Below, in pieces: positions 8,401-17,005 of a DNA stretch of 17,500 nucleotides (the stretch's first letter is position 1; each line of letters opens with the position of its first letter). This DNA comes from Anaeromyces robustus (lineage: Eukaryota > Neocallimastigomycota > Neocallimastigomycetes > Neocallimastigales > Neocallimastigaceae): contig MCFG01000587.1 in NCBI GenBank assembly GCA_002104895.1, positions 1-17,500 of the forward strand, read 5' to 3'. The notes below the pieces were generated by a model that worked only from the letters and a program-made list of their open reading frames with translations, did not search any database and was not told where the DNA came from. Both the position numbers and the translations under genes were made by a program.

Positions 8401-10809
8401 TATATGTATTAATTTTATTAATTATATTATTTTTATATTAATAATATTAGCATACATGTTGATTCTCCAGGAACATACTTTATGTTATATTTTATAAAAA
8501 AAAGAACAAATAATTAATAACATATTAAACTACATATAAATAATTTATATATATATATTTATTTTACCGCTATTGAAATATCCGGTTTACTCTTAAATAT
8601 TAATAGAATTAATAAATTAATTTAAATTATTGTTATGATTATATTAAAAAAAAGTTTTAATATTTCAATATAAAAATATATATAATATATATTATAAAAT
8701 TTAAAATAAATAAATATATTTACAAAACTAAAAACAACATCATAAATCATTCCATTAACACTTTTATTATCTAAAACTTTATTTTCATCAAAACTAAATA
8801 TTGGTTGTTCATCAATTGATTTAGGATACGTTTTGTTTTTCCATTGTTCAATTTGGGTTTCATTTAACCAAGTATCTATCTTTAAAGTTAAATATAAAGT
8901 TAATTATTATTCATTGTTATATATATGTATAGTTTTAATAAATATATATATACATAGCCATTTTGAGTTAATTCCTTTATTATAGAGAGGCTTCGTATAT
9001 AATCATCACTACTATTTAATCCACATTTTTTAATATTTAAATTAGTATCTTCGATAAATACAGGAATCTGAAGAGATTGACATAATGTTATTAAAAACTT
9101 TGTGTCTAATAGTAATAATGAAAAATTATCATAAATATTTTCATAAAAAAATATATATTAATATAAGTATATACAAAAATATATAAAATATTATAAATAT
9201 ATATATTCAAAGATCTATATATATAGAAGAAATTATTATAAATATATATTTGATAATAGTAATAATAATACCTTCACCATGTTTATTATATAATCTTAAT
9301 CCTGGTTTACCTGTGCATTCTTTAATAATTTTTGCATATTCAAATGCTTTTTCCCATGTCCACTATTTATTTTTATATTTTATTTTTTTTTAATATAATA
9401 TATATATATTAGGGCTTTATATAAAATCAATAATTAAATATAGTAAATACAATTATAAAAGCTAAAAAAATACAGTTTTCTTATAATCCGATCCCCTATA
9501 TATAATATTAAATTAAATATTAATATTTAAATATATAATAAAAAATAATTGAACTATATTAGAAGAAATTATATTATATATTACCAATAATTACTGAAAG
9601 GCTATTAAATATTTATAACTGACATATAAATTATATAAATATATTAATATATTAATATATAAATTATTAAGCATATATAACAAAATAGTAAATAATAACA
9701 TATTATTGAATTACAGGTGGATAATGAAGATCATATCCTTTATTAATACAATAATCGAATGTAGTTATATTAAATCTCAAAATTCTAAAATCTGCTTGTA
9801 ATGGTATAGCTAACCAATGATTTTCTGAATAATCTATATATATCATTAACATGTTGACAATAAACTTTATTAATATAATTTATTTTTCATAAATAATATT
9901 AATTTCTTTATACTTACAATCATAATATGAGTATTTATTTAATAAACTTTCAAAAGATTGTCCCGATTTTAGAGAATAATTCCTAATATAATCTTTATAT
10001 TCTGCAGTTTCATCATTATAATATCTTTGCATTAACTGAAATTAATATACATTGATTAATAACAAAAAAAAAAAAAAAAAAAAAAGAAATATTATAAGTT
10101 TTTAATTAGTAAAATTGTGAATAATATATATTTATATATATGTAAATTTCACCTGTGTTGTTTCAAGATTAATTAAATCAGGGCAAGGTTTATCTTCTAC
10201 ACATATTTCAGCATTCGCATTATCAAACCTTAATTTTTTTGTTTAAAAAATATCATTTAATGAAAAAAATATTTATATAATATACAAAAATACTATATTT
10301 TTTTTTTTTTGTTTACCACCCAACTACATCTATTCTAAGGCAAAAGATTTTCCCTTTTTTTTTCTGATTTAAATACCAAATAGGAAATGCATGTATATAT
10401 GGTGATGATGAAGCAAAACTTGCAGTTGATCCTATATTCCAAAACAAAATTGTATTTTTTTCTATATTTTCATTATCAATATCATCATCGCTACAAATTA
10501 TTGATACTTTTATACCTGATCTATATTTAGATATATATAAATTTTTTTTAATATTTAATATTAATATAATTATAAAAATTTTTAATTTACAACTAACGAA
10601 TATTTTATCATATCATATTCATTGAAAAAATTAGTGGTATAATTGAAATTTAAATGATATCTTGTTATATATGTATCATCTTCTCCATATATATCCATTG
10701 AAAATTTTGTAGGTCTATCATCTAACAAACTACAATACGTTATATTAAATTTCAATATATATAAATATATCAATATAATTCGAATAAATAAATATATATT
10801 GTAATTCAT
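5496..10809 (-). CDS. Class C GPCR-like receptor with solute-binding-protein ectodomain, 21 exons
   Basis: Joined exons (high to low): 10809-10598, 10520-10317, 10228-10153, 10035-9918, 9833-9715, 9362-9272, 9105-8954, 8879-8724, 8591-8568, 8477-8456, 8345-8325, 8258-8149, 8036-8011, 7894-7489, 7309-7293, 7154-6783, 6642-6489, 6378-6060, 5944-5925, 5805-5769, 5623-5496. This is 2784 bases and 927 residues, unbroken in frame, with every intron GT-AG and 66-352 bases long. Residues 1-26 form a signal peptide. Residues about 30-450 resemble a family 1 extracellular solute-binding protein: WTWEKAFEYAK (244-254) and GGVGTGIIITKKSKFKDELF (394-413) match its usual hinge and 'G-GxxIxKxSKxK--A' blocks. 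A Cys-rich stalk (TNECCDII, PQCKN, GECDS, TECSY) leads to seven hydrophobic segments: about 686-709, 716-737, 744-767, 791-811, 841-860, 874-892, 896-924. PDEFN at 868-872 matches the FNE/FNA signature before helix 6 of class C receptors. It should bind a small ligand, perhaps a sugar, outside the cell and signal to G proteins. Start: first ATG giving a signal peptide. Exons 19-21 and helix 6 are the least certain part. Confidence 0.8.
7326..7420 (+). repeat. (AAT)n microsatellite inside intron 14 of the receptor gene
   Basis: AAT triplets with occasional CAAT and AATT interruptions. The tract lies within the intron 7488-7310, one of the longest in the gene. It has the same word structure as the array at 4232-4400. 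Confidence 0.9.
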
Positions 10810-10975
10810 TTCTGAATTAATTAATTTATTAATAAAGGGAAAAATTTTTTTTGTTTATAATTCAAAATATATTTTATATCATATATGTAATAAAAGTATA
10901 ATTATTAAATATTGAATATTGAATATTAAGTATTTTTTAAAATATACTTAATTAAAATTTTTATAGTTATAAAAT
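10810..10975 (-). promoter_or_regulatory. Region immediately upstream of the receptor gene
   Basis: This A/T-only stretch precedes the receptor ATG at 10809 and must hold its 5' untranslated region and core promoter. The bases just before the ATG are A/T-rich. TATA-like words are so frequent that none can be singled out. A direct repeat of TATTGAA occurs near 10911-10925. Confidence 0.3.
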
Positions 10976-11125
10976 ATATTAAAATGATTATCATAATAAA
11001 TTTCAATAACTATAAATTTTATATTTTGTTAAAATAATTATTATAATGAATTTCAATAACTATAGAATTTAAATATGATTTGAATATATTAAAATTATTA
11101 TCCTAATAAATTTCAATGAATCATT
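10976..11125 (+). repeat. Three diverged copies of a roughly 35-40-base element upstream of the receptor
   Basis: The core AAAATnATTATnnTAATnAATTTCAATnA recurs at 10981-11018, 11031-11070 and 11091-11125. The first two copies share TTTCAATAACTATA; the third has diverged at its end. The spacing is 50-60 bases. It is too long and too ordered to be simple slippage. It lies within 320 bases of the receptor start, so it could be a regulatory array or just a decayed satellite. Confidence 0.6.
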
Positions 11126-11380
11126 AATCATACTGTACAAATTTTAACTATTAATAAATATTAAAATATATGTATAATTATTTTTTTTTCTTATTTTTAT
11201 TGATTTAATAAAAAAATAATAATATAATAATAATTATATACATTATATAAATATTTATTATTACATGAATAATTCTTTTGGTCATGATTCTTCCAATAAT
11301 AAGACTTTTTCTTTTCATTTTTATTTTCCTATTATTCCTTATTATTATTAATTATTATTAATTATTAATTATTAATTATA

Positions 11381-11492
11381 ATAAATAATAAATAATAAAT
11401 AATAAATAATAAATAATAAATAATAAATAATAAATAATAAATTATAAATAATAAATAATAAATAATAAATAATAAATAATAAATAATAAATA
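11381..11492 (+). repeat. Heptamer satellite (AATAAAT)n, about 16 copies
   Basis: A near-perfect seven-base tandem array with one interrupted unit near 11440-11447. It is preceded by ATT/AATT words (11341-11375) and followed at once by TATTTATTTATTT, an inverted form, so the single strand could fold back on itself. Confidence 0.9.
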
Positions 11493-11980
11493 TTTATTTA
11501 TTTATTATTATAAATATTATAAACATTAATTATATTATATTAAATATTTACATTTATTTATTGATTATTTATGCTTTTTTGGCTGAATTTCTTTTCTTTT
11601 TAATTTATTATTGTTATAAATTTTTATTATAGTAAACTTATAATAAAGCAAATATCAAAATAATTACTAATATTACTGAAATTAATGAAAATAATAATCT
11701 TTAATTAATATATTAGTTGTTAATAAAAATTATGAAAAGTAATTAAGGAAATATCACTAATCTTTTATAATAATTTATTTCTATGATTTTTTCCATATAT
11801 TCACCATTTTTTATTAAATAAATATCAGATGGTTTTTTTTATGAAGAAATAAATAACTAATTTGTTAATATTTTTGCTTTTCTTAAAAGCTTTTTATTTT
11901 CTAAAATCTTTTTCTTTACATTTTAACACTTTACTAATAAATAATAATATATATATTTATTATTTTGGAAATTTTTTCAG
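11493..11980. other. A/T-rich intergenic DNA with possible coding relics on the minus strand
   Basis: No complete gene is supported. On the minus strand, 11832-11743 reads PSDIYLIKNGEYMEKIIEIN and continues to a stop, and about 11700-11640 reads LLFSLISVILVIILIFALL, a good membrane helix ending in TAA, followed by a lysine-rich stretch. Both are short and could be chance in such biased DNA. A plus-strand frame at 11862-12146 has no ATG start and no recognisable content. Confidence 0.35.
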
Positions 11981-12028
11981 TCTCCAAAATATGATATCTC
12001 CAAAAAATGATATCTCCAAAATATATTA
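11981..12028 (+). repeat. Three tandem copies of a 16-bp unit
   Basis: TCTCCAAAATATGATA (11981-11996), TCTCCAAAAAATGATA (11997-12012) and TCTCCAAAATATATTA (12013-12028) follow one another without gaps. The TCTCC core stands out in DNA that is almost free of G and C. Confidence 0.85.
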
Positions 12029-12191
12029 TAAAAAAGCTTTATCTTTTAATACTATTGGAAATTATTTATACTTTTTTATCATTATAAAATTACATAATTT
12101 AATTTTTATTGCTTTATTATTACGTTATTCTTTCAACATATTTTAAATTTTTTAATTATATTAATACAAATGAAGAAAAAAACTAATTATT

Positions 12192-12229
12192 TAAAAAAGT
12201 ATAAATAATTAATTATTTATACTTTTTTA
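12192..12229. repeat. Perfect 38-bp palindrome
   Basis: The 19-base arm (12192-12210) is the exact reverse complement of 12211-12229, with no loop. The arms contain GTATAAATAATT and its mirror AATTATTTATAC, so it is not just alternating A/T. Confidence 0.9.
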
Positions 12230-12241
12230 TCATACTTTTAC

Positions 12242-12273
12242 ATTTAAAAAAATAATTAATTATTTTTTTAAAT
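12242..12273. repeat. Perfect 32-bp palindrome
   Basis: The arm 12242-12257 is the exact reverse complement of 12258-12273. It shares the central TAATTAATTA core with the palindrome 12 bases upstream, so the two may be related by duplication. Confidence 0.9.
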
Positions 12274-12533
12274 ATCTATATTTATTAGGTAATATTGTAT
12301 ATATTGTTTAATATACATATTTATATTTATATGTAATTGTTTTTTTTAGGAAAGTATGTACTTTAAATGTAAATATATTATTAATATTAATATTATTAAT
12401 AATATTATATCATTATATAACTACAATTTTTTTAAGACCTAGTAAAAAATTTTTTATTTGATTTATTGTAAATATATATATATATAAAACAACAAAAAAT
12501 AAATATTTTTGTCTTTCGTTGATTTTCAATAAA
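12274..12533. other. A/T-rich spacer, no gene
   Basis: Stops in all frames. A TATTAATATTAATATTATTAATA dyad-rich patch occurs near 12377-12405. The spacer ends at the poly(T) tract that marks the 3' end of the LINE copy. Confidence 0.5.
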
Positions 12534-12582
12534 TTTTTTTTTTTTTTTTTTTATGGCACACAATTTGTACGTCAACTTTATT
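12534..12582 (-). terminator. LINE polyadenylation signal and poly(A) tail
   Basis: AATAAA (12582-12577, minus strand) is followed 24 bases later by a tail of 19 A residues (12552-12534). The spacing is normal for cleavage and polyadenylation, so a processed transcript was copied into this site. Confidence 0.85.
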
Positions 12583-12782
12583 GAATTTAAATATTAAAAT
12601 ACATGAATCATAAAAAAAACACATAATGAAAAAAAATGATACTAAAAAAAAAAATAAAAACCAGTAAAATATTATAGATAATAATAGATAATACTGGAGG
12701 AAAAAAAGAAGTATAATAATATTTAAAAACAATAAATCCATACAGCCCTTAATTCTAAATATAGAATTAAAGTAAAATTGAT

Positions 12783-13749
12783 CTATCCTATTCCACTAGG
12801 GTCGGAAATAGGATCGGCATTTGCCCTACTAGGCTGTCCTACTGTGTTATCAGCATTGACGTTCCTGGAGAGGTTGGTTTTAAATTTATTGAATAATATA
12901 TGTTGTCTTTTACAGACAACAGGCATGATATCATTCAATAGAGCCGCAGATCGCAACAAGAATGGGGATTTTGAATAAGTACCAGATTCAGTCTGACACT
13001 TAAACAAACATTCCCATTCCTTTTTGTATGGACTATTGTTAATTCTATCACTAAAACCATAATCTCTACCACCAATTAAAAAAGTATATATTCTATACCT
13101 ATTAACTATTTTTTTACTACCTAATATATCTATATTACTTATACTATTATTACTACTTTTATAACCCTTAACAATATTATTTATTCTATTATCCACACTA
13201 GGGTTATTACTGGTCCTAACTAAACTATTAAAAAGACTATAAAAAATAAAAAAAATTTCTATCTAAATCAGAGAAGTGATCAATACGAAGATTTTTAAAT
13301 AAGAAACAATTTATAAACCAATGATCAATTCTCTGATAACTCTCACAATGGAAACAACATGAACAACAATTAGGACAAGAATTATTAATCATTTTAGCAG
13401 CTTTTGCAACTCTAGCATCAATTTTATATCCACATCTTGCCCTAAGTATCCACCGAAAACCTTTGCTATATTCAGGAAATTCTAGATTAAGCTTTAAGTA
13501 ACTTCTTGATTCTTCAAAGTTGTACAATTTATAAGTTTTAGCTTTAATTGATTTATCACTGTTCATGTCTCTGTCCCAATAGAATTCCATAATTTCTTTA
13601 GTAGAGGATGAAATATTGTTTAATTTATCATTTAATATTTTACTTTCTTTGTCCCAAGTCCATTTTCTTGTTGTAGCAACATTATTAACTATCTTTGAGA
13701 TAATGCAGTTGGAGTCCTTCCACTTATTAAAACATCTAATAAATAAAAA
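12783..13749 (-). pseudogene. C-terminal part of LINE reverse transcriptase with zinc-binding motif
   Basis: The first open segment (13749-13237) runs without an ATG at its head through WTWDKESKILNDKLNNI and then SRSYLKLNLEFPEYSKGFRW. ILRARCG comes next, and then the zinc-binding motif with CPNC, CFHC and DHWFINCFLFKN, the Cys/His block (C--C...H----C) found after the reverse-transcriptase domain of many LINEs. A one-base frameshift near 13237-13255, in runs of T8 and T6, moves the frame. The second segment (13230-12783) continues with SLFNSLVRTSNN, FLIGGRDYGFSDR and PFLLRSAALLNDIMPVV and stops at TAG 12783-12785. Endonuclease and catalytic RT domains are absent. The body is not A/T-degenerate like its surroundings, so the copy is probably young. 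It is non-autonomous as read. Confidence 0.75.
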
Positions 13750-13752
13750 TCA

Positions 13753-14520
13753 AAAAAATTTATAAATCAATCATCAAATTATTTTAACTTATCAATTATC
13801 TTGTTTAGAAATGAATAAGGATTAATATTACAAAATATAATTATAAGATAATAAGACAGTCCCACAATATTCAGATCAAGTGATTCAGATGATTATGTCA
13901 CATCTTTTTTAAGTTTGTTAAATCCATAATGTTGGTAATATCTTTATGAAATAATATTTAATACTCTTTATAAATATTAATATATGCTTTTATTTAGAGA
14001 TTGGCTAATAACCTTTTTGAAATAATTTTGTTATCATTTTTATAATTATTTTTTGTAGTTTTTTTTTATTAATAGATGTTATTAACAATTATCAATAAAA
14101 TAATAAATATATGCATCAGTAAAATGTAAAAATAATTATAAAAAAAAATTAATTACACTAACAATATAAAAATGAAATATGAAAATTAATAGAAAAAAAA
14201 ATTTTTTTTTTTTTAATATTAAAAATTTTTTTATTTTTTTATTTATTTTATTTATATAATTATTATTTTACATTTTATTTTTGTTTAAAAAGATTGTCGA
14301 GAATTTTTATTATTATTATTATTAATAATAAATTAAATACTTAAATCACTTTTTCTTTAAAGATAAAATGATTTATTAATATTTAATTAATATTTTTTTT
14401 AAATTATTTATTCCGGATATAAAATTTATTACGATTATTTATTTATTAATTAATTAATTTAATATAATATTTTTTTTTATATTACGCTATTGCTATATTA
14501 TTAAAATAAAATATTAATTT
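13753..14520. other. Intergenic DNA between LINE and PFL gene
   Basis: Mostly A and T. A patch at 13855-13945 is more complex (GACAGTCCCACAATATTC, GATCAAGTGATTCAGATGA), but no frame longer than about 35 codons crosses it. It may be a relic of another element. A second slightly richer patch lies at 14293-14365. The part next to 14570 belongs to the 3' side of the PFL gene. Confidence 0.5.
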
Positions 14521-14556
14521 ATTTTAATATTATTTTTTATTTTAATATTATTTTTT
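14521..14556 (-). repeat. Perfect 18-bp tandem duplication just after the PFL stop codon
   Basis: ATTTTAATATTATTTTTT occurs twice without a gap (14521-14538 and 14539-14556). On the minus strand each copy carries AATAAAA-type words (AAAATAAAAAA...), so the repeat doubles possible polyadenylation signals 14-50 bases past the PFL stop at 14570. Confidence 0.75.
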
Positions 14557-14569
14557 ATTTTTATTTTTT

Positions 14570-17005
14570 TTACATCTTTTCGTGGAAGGTACGAGCAATA
14601 ACTTCCTTTTGTTGAGCTGGAGTTAACTTAACAAAGTTAACAGCATAACCAGAAACACGAATAGTAAGGTTTGGATAGTTTTCTGGGTGAGCCATAGCAT
14701 CTTCTAAAGTTTCACGTTTAAGAACGTTAACATTAAGATGATGAGCTCCCTTAGTGAAGTAACCATCTAATAAACCAGAAAGGTTACCTTGACGTTCCTT
14801 TAAAGTCTTACCAATAGTGTTTGGAACAATAGAGAAAGTGTTAGAAATACCATCCATACAAGAATCGTAATTAACCTTAGCAACAGAAGAAAGAGAGGCA
14901 ACAGCACCAGAGAATTCACGACCATGCATTGGGTTACAACCTGGAGCGAATGGTTGACCAGCTTTACGACCATCTGGAGTAGAACCAGTTTTCTTACCGT
15001 AAACAACATTAGATGTAATGGTAAGAATAGAAAGAGTATGAGTAGCACCACGGTAAGTTGGAGTCTTTCTAAGCTTAGTAATAAGCTTATCAGTAACAGT
15101 TCTAGCGAAGAAATCAACACGATCATCATCATTACCGAATTTTGGGAAATCACCTTCAACCTTGAAGTCAACAGTTAAACCAGTCTTTGGATCACGAATT
15201 GGAGTAACTTTAGCGTATTTAATAGCTGAGAAAGAATCAGCAACAACTGAAAGACCTGCAACACCGAAAGCCATTAAACGACGAACATCAGTATCGTGAA
15301 GAGCCATTTGAAGGGATTCGTAACAGTATTGGTCATGACAGAAGTGAATAACATTCATAGTGTTAACGTAAAGATTGGCAATCCAATCCATAGCTTTATC
15401 ATAAGTTTCCCACATCCAATCAAATGGAATTGGACCTTCTGGAACTGGACCGAAATCTGGACCAACTTGTTTACCAGTTCTTTCATCCTTACCATGGTTA
15501 AGAACGTAAAGCATAAGCTTAGCAAGATTACAACGAGCACCAAAGAATTGCATATCCTTACCAATTCTCATGGCAGAAACACAGCAAGCAATACCGTAAT
15601 CATCACCGAATCTGGCAGACATAAGAGCATCAGATTCATATTGAATAGATGAAGTATCAATAGAAACTTGAGTGGCAAAGTCCTTGAAGTTCTTTGGAAG
15701 AGCCTTGTTCCAGAGAACAGTAATATTTGGTTCTGGAGCTGGACCTAAGTTGTAAAGAGTGTTAAGAACACGGAAGGAAGTCTTAGTAACTAAAGTACGA
15801 CCATCACTTCCCATACCACCAAGAGACATAGTAACCCAGGTTGGGTCACCAGCGAATAAATCGTTGTATTCTGGAGTACGTAAGTGACGAGCAAAACGTA
15901 ACTTTAAGATAAGGTTATCAATAATTTCTTGAGCTTCAGATTCAGTGATAACACCATTCTTTAAATCATTTTCGAAGAAACAATCAAGGAAAGCATCAAC
16001 ACGACCAAGAGACATAGCAGCACCATCTTGTTCCTTGATAGAACCTAAGTAACCAAAGTAAACAAATTGAGTAGCTTCTCTGGCATTCTTAGCTGGTTTT
16101 GAAATATCAATACCATATGATTTAGCCATTTCAGTAAGTTGTTTAAGAGCTTTAACTTGGTCAGCAATTTCACCAATTAATTTCATAGTTGGTTCATCCA
16201 TTTGTTTCTTTTGTAATTCAGCCTTATCCTTTTCCTTTTGAGCAATAAGACGGTCAGTACCGTAAAGAGCAACACGACGGTAATCACCAATAATACGACC
16301 ACGACCGTAACCATCTGGTAAACCAGTCATGATAGCATTAGAACGACCAGATCTCATTTCCTTTGAGTAAATATCGAAAACAGCAGTGTTGTGAGTCTTA
16401 CGGTAATCACTGAAAATGTGTTCAACTTCCTTATCCATTGGAACATTAACAGCCTTAAGAGCATTCTTTACCATATTAACACCACCGAATGGTTTGATGG
16501 CTCTCTTAAGTGGAACATCAGTTTGGTAACCGTAAATAACTTCATTATCTTTGTCAAGATAACCTGGTTTGTGGGAAGTAATAGTAGATGGAGTATGTGG
16601 ATCAACATCATATAAACCACCATTTTCACGTTCCTTAGCTAAGTATTCTTCAGCTTTAGCGAAAAGTTTCTTAGTCTTTTCAGTTGGACCAGAAAGGAAG
16701 GAAGCATCACCTTCATATGGAGTGTAATGCTTCTTAATCCAACCTTCAACATCAATTTCACTCTTAGCAGCAGCATCACCAGTGATGCATGGAGCTTGAG
16801 TAGCATAAGTTTTAGTTTGGATAGATGGGAAGGAAGACTTCTTAGCAGTGGAAGTCTTAAGACCAGTAGTAGTCATTGGAGTAGTAGTGTGAATAGCACG
16901 GGATGGCTTGCTGATTCTAACACCAGCGATTTTAGTAGCAGCAACAGCATTAACTGAAACTGATTTAGCAATAGCATTAGCTTGGCATAAAGTTAAACTT
17001 TCCAT
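14570..17005 (-). CDS. PFL: Pyruvate formate-lyase, hydrogenosomal type
   Basis: PFL splits pyruvate with CoA into acetyl-CoA and formate, using a glycyl radical that a radical-SAM activating enzyme installs without oxygen. The frame is complete at 811 residues and has no introns. The active-site pair is Cys474-Cys475 in ACCVSAM, and the radical site is Gly786 in RVSGYAV, 25 residues before the end, as in the bacterial enzyme. Other family blocks are YTPYEGD (94-100), [18 protein letters not shown] (232-249), [11 protein letters not shown] (486-496) and [15 protein letters not shown] (675-689). E. coli PflB has 760 residues; the extra length here lies at the front. Residues 2-75 carry one acidic residue and are rich in Ala, Ser, Thr, Lys and Arg ([16 protein letters not shown]), as expected of a hydrogenosome import signal. 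In anaerobic fungi PFL drives mixed-acid fermentation. Codons are strongly biased to GGT, CGT and AAG, which suggests very high expression. The enzyme is of bacterial type, and the lack of introns fits ancient transfer. The ATG is preceded by an A-rich run. Confidence 0.98.
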   Translation of the reverse strand: MESLTLCQANAIAKSVSVNAVAATKIAGVRISKPSRAIHTTTPMTTTGLKTSTAKKSSFPSIQTKTYATQAPCITGDAAAKSEIDVEGWIKKHYTPYEGDASFLSGPTEKTKKLFAKAEEYLAKERENGGLYDVDPHTPSTITSHKPGYLDKDNEVIYGYQTDVPLKRAIKPFGGVNMVKNALKAVNVPMDKEVEHIFSDYRKTHNTAVFDIYSKEMRSGRSNAIMTGLPDGYGRGRIIGDYRRVALYGTDRLIAQKEKDKAELQKKQMDEPTMKLIGEIADQVKALKQLTEMAKSYGIDISKPAKNAREATQFVYFGYLGSIKEQDGAAMSLGRVDAFLDCFFENDLKNGVITESEAQEIIDNLILKLRFARHLRTPEYNDLFAGDPTWVTMSLGGMGSDGRTLVTKTSFRVLNTLYNLGPAPEPNITVLWNKALPKNFKDFATQVSIDTSSIQYESDALMSARFGDDYGIACCVSAMRIGKDMQFFGARCNLAKLMLYVLNHGKDERTGKQVGPDFGPVPEGPIPFDWMWETYDKAMDWIANLYVNTMNVIHFCHDQYCYESLQMALHDTDVRRLMAFGVAGLSVVADSFSAIKYAKVTPIRDPKTGLTVDFKVEGDFPKFGNDDDRVDFFARTVTDKLITKLRKTPTYRGATHTLSILTITSNVVYGKKTGSTPDGRKAGQPFAPGCNPMHGREFSGAVASLSSVAKVNYDSCMDGISNTFSIVPNTIGKTLKERQGNLSGLLDGYFTKGAHHLNVNVLKRETLEDAMAHPENYPNLTIRVSGYAVNFVKLTPAQQKEVIARTFHEKM

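Larger units (their letters stand above)
12534..13749 (-). mobile_element. 5'-truncated LINE (non-LTR retrotransposon) with poly(A) tail
   Basis: The element holds the end of a LINE reverse-transcriptase ORF, a 3' untranslated region of about 200 bases, an AATAAA signal (minus strand, 12582-12577) and a 19-base poly(A) tail (plus-strand T run 12534-12552). This arrangement is the signature of target-primed reverse transcription, which typically yields copies cut at the 5' side. The 5' boundary is near 13745-13752, where the open frame meets TGA and the sequence turns into plain A/T DNA. I did not find a target-site duplication. Confidence 0.8.

Noticed and set aside
5496-10809. Receptor as a pseudogene, because its frames are short and broken
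   Set aside because: Every break falls at a GT-AG intron and the joined frame has no internal stop, which decay would not produce.
11862-12146. Plus-strand frame of 94 codons
   Set aside because: It begins at TTG, crosses the 16-bp tandem repeat and consists of low-complexity Phe, Leu, Ile and Asn.
12526-12741. Minus-strand frame of 71 codons rich in Phe, Leu and Lys
   Set aside because: It is the LINE 3' untranslated region and ends inside the poly(A) tail, giving its terminal lysines.
12778-12978. Plus-strand frame of 66 codons
   Set aside because: It is antisense to the LINE C-terminal coding segment, which reads naturally on the minus strand.
14924-16957. Plus-strand frames of 74-118 codons opposite PFL, and minus-strand frames at 14800-15171 and 15355-15564
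   Set aside because: They are shadows of the biased PFL codons; they have no domain content and the PFL frame explains the sequence.
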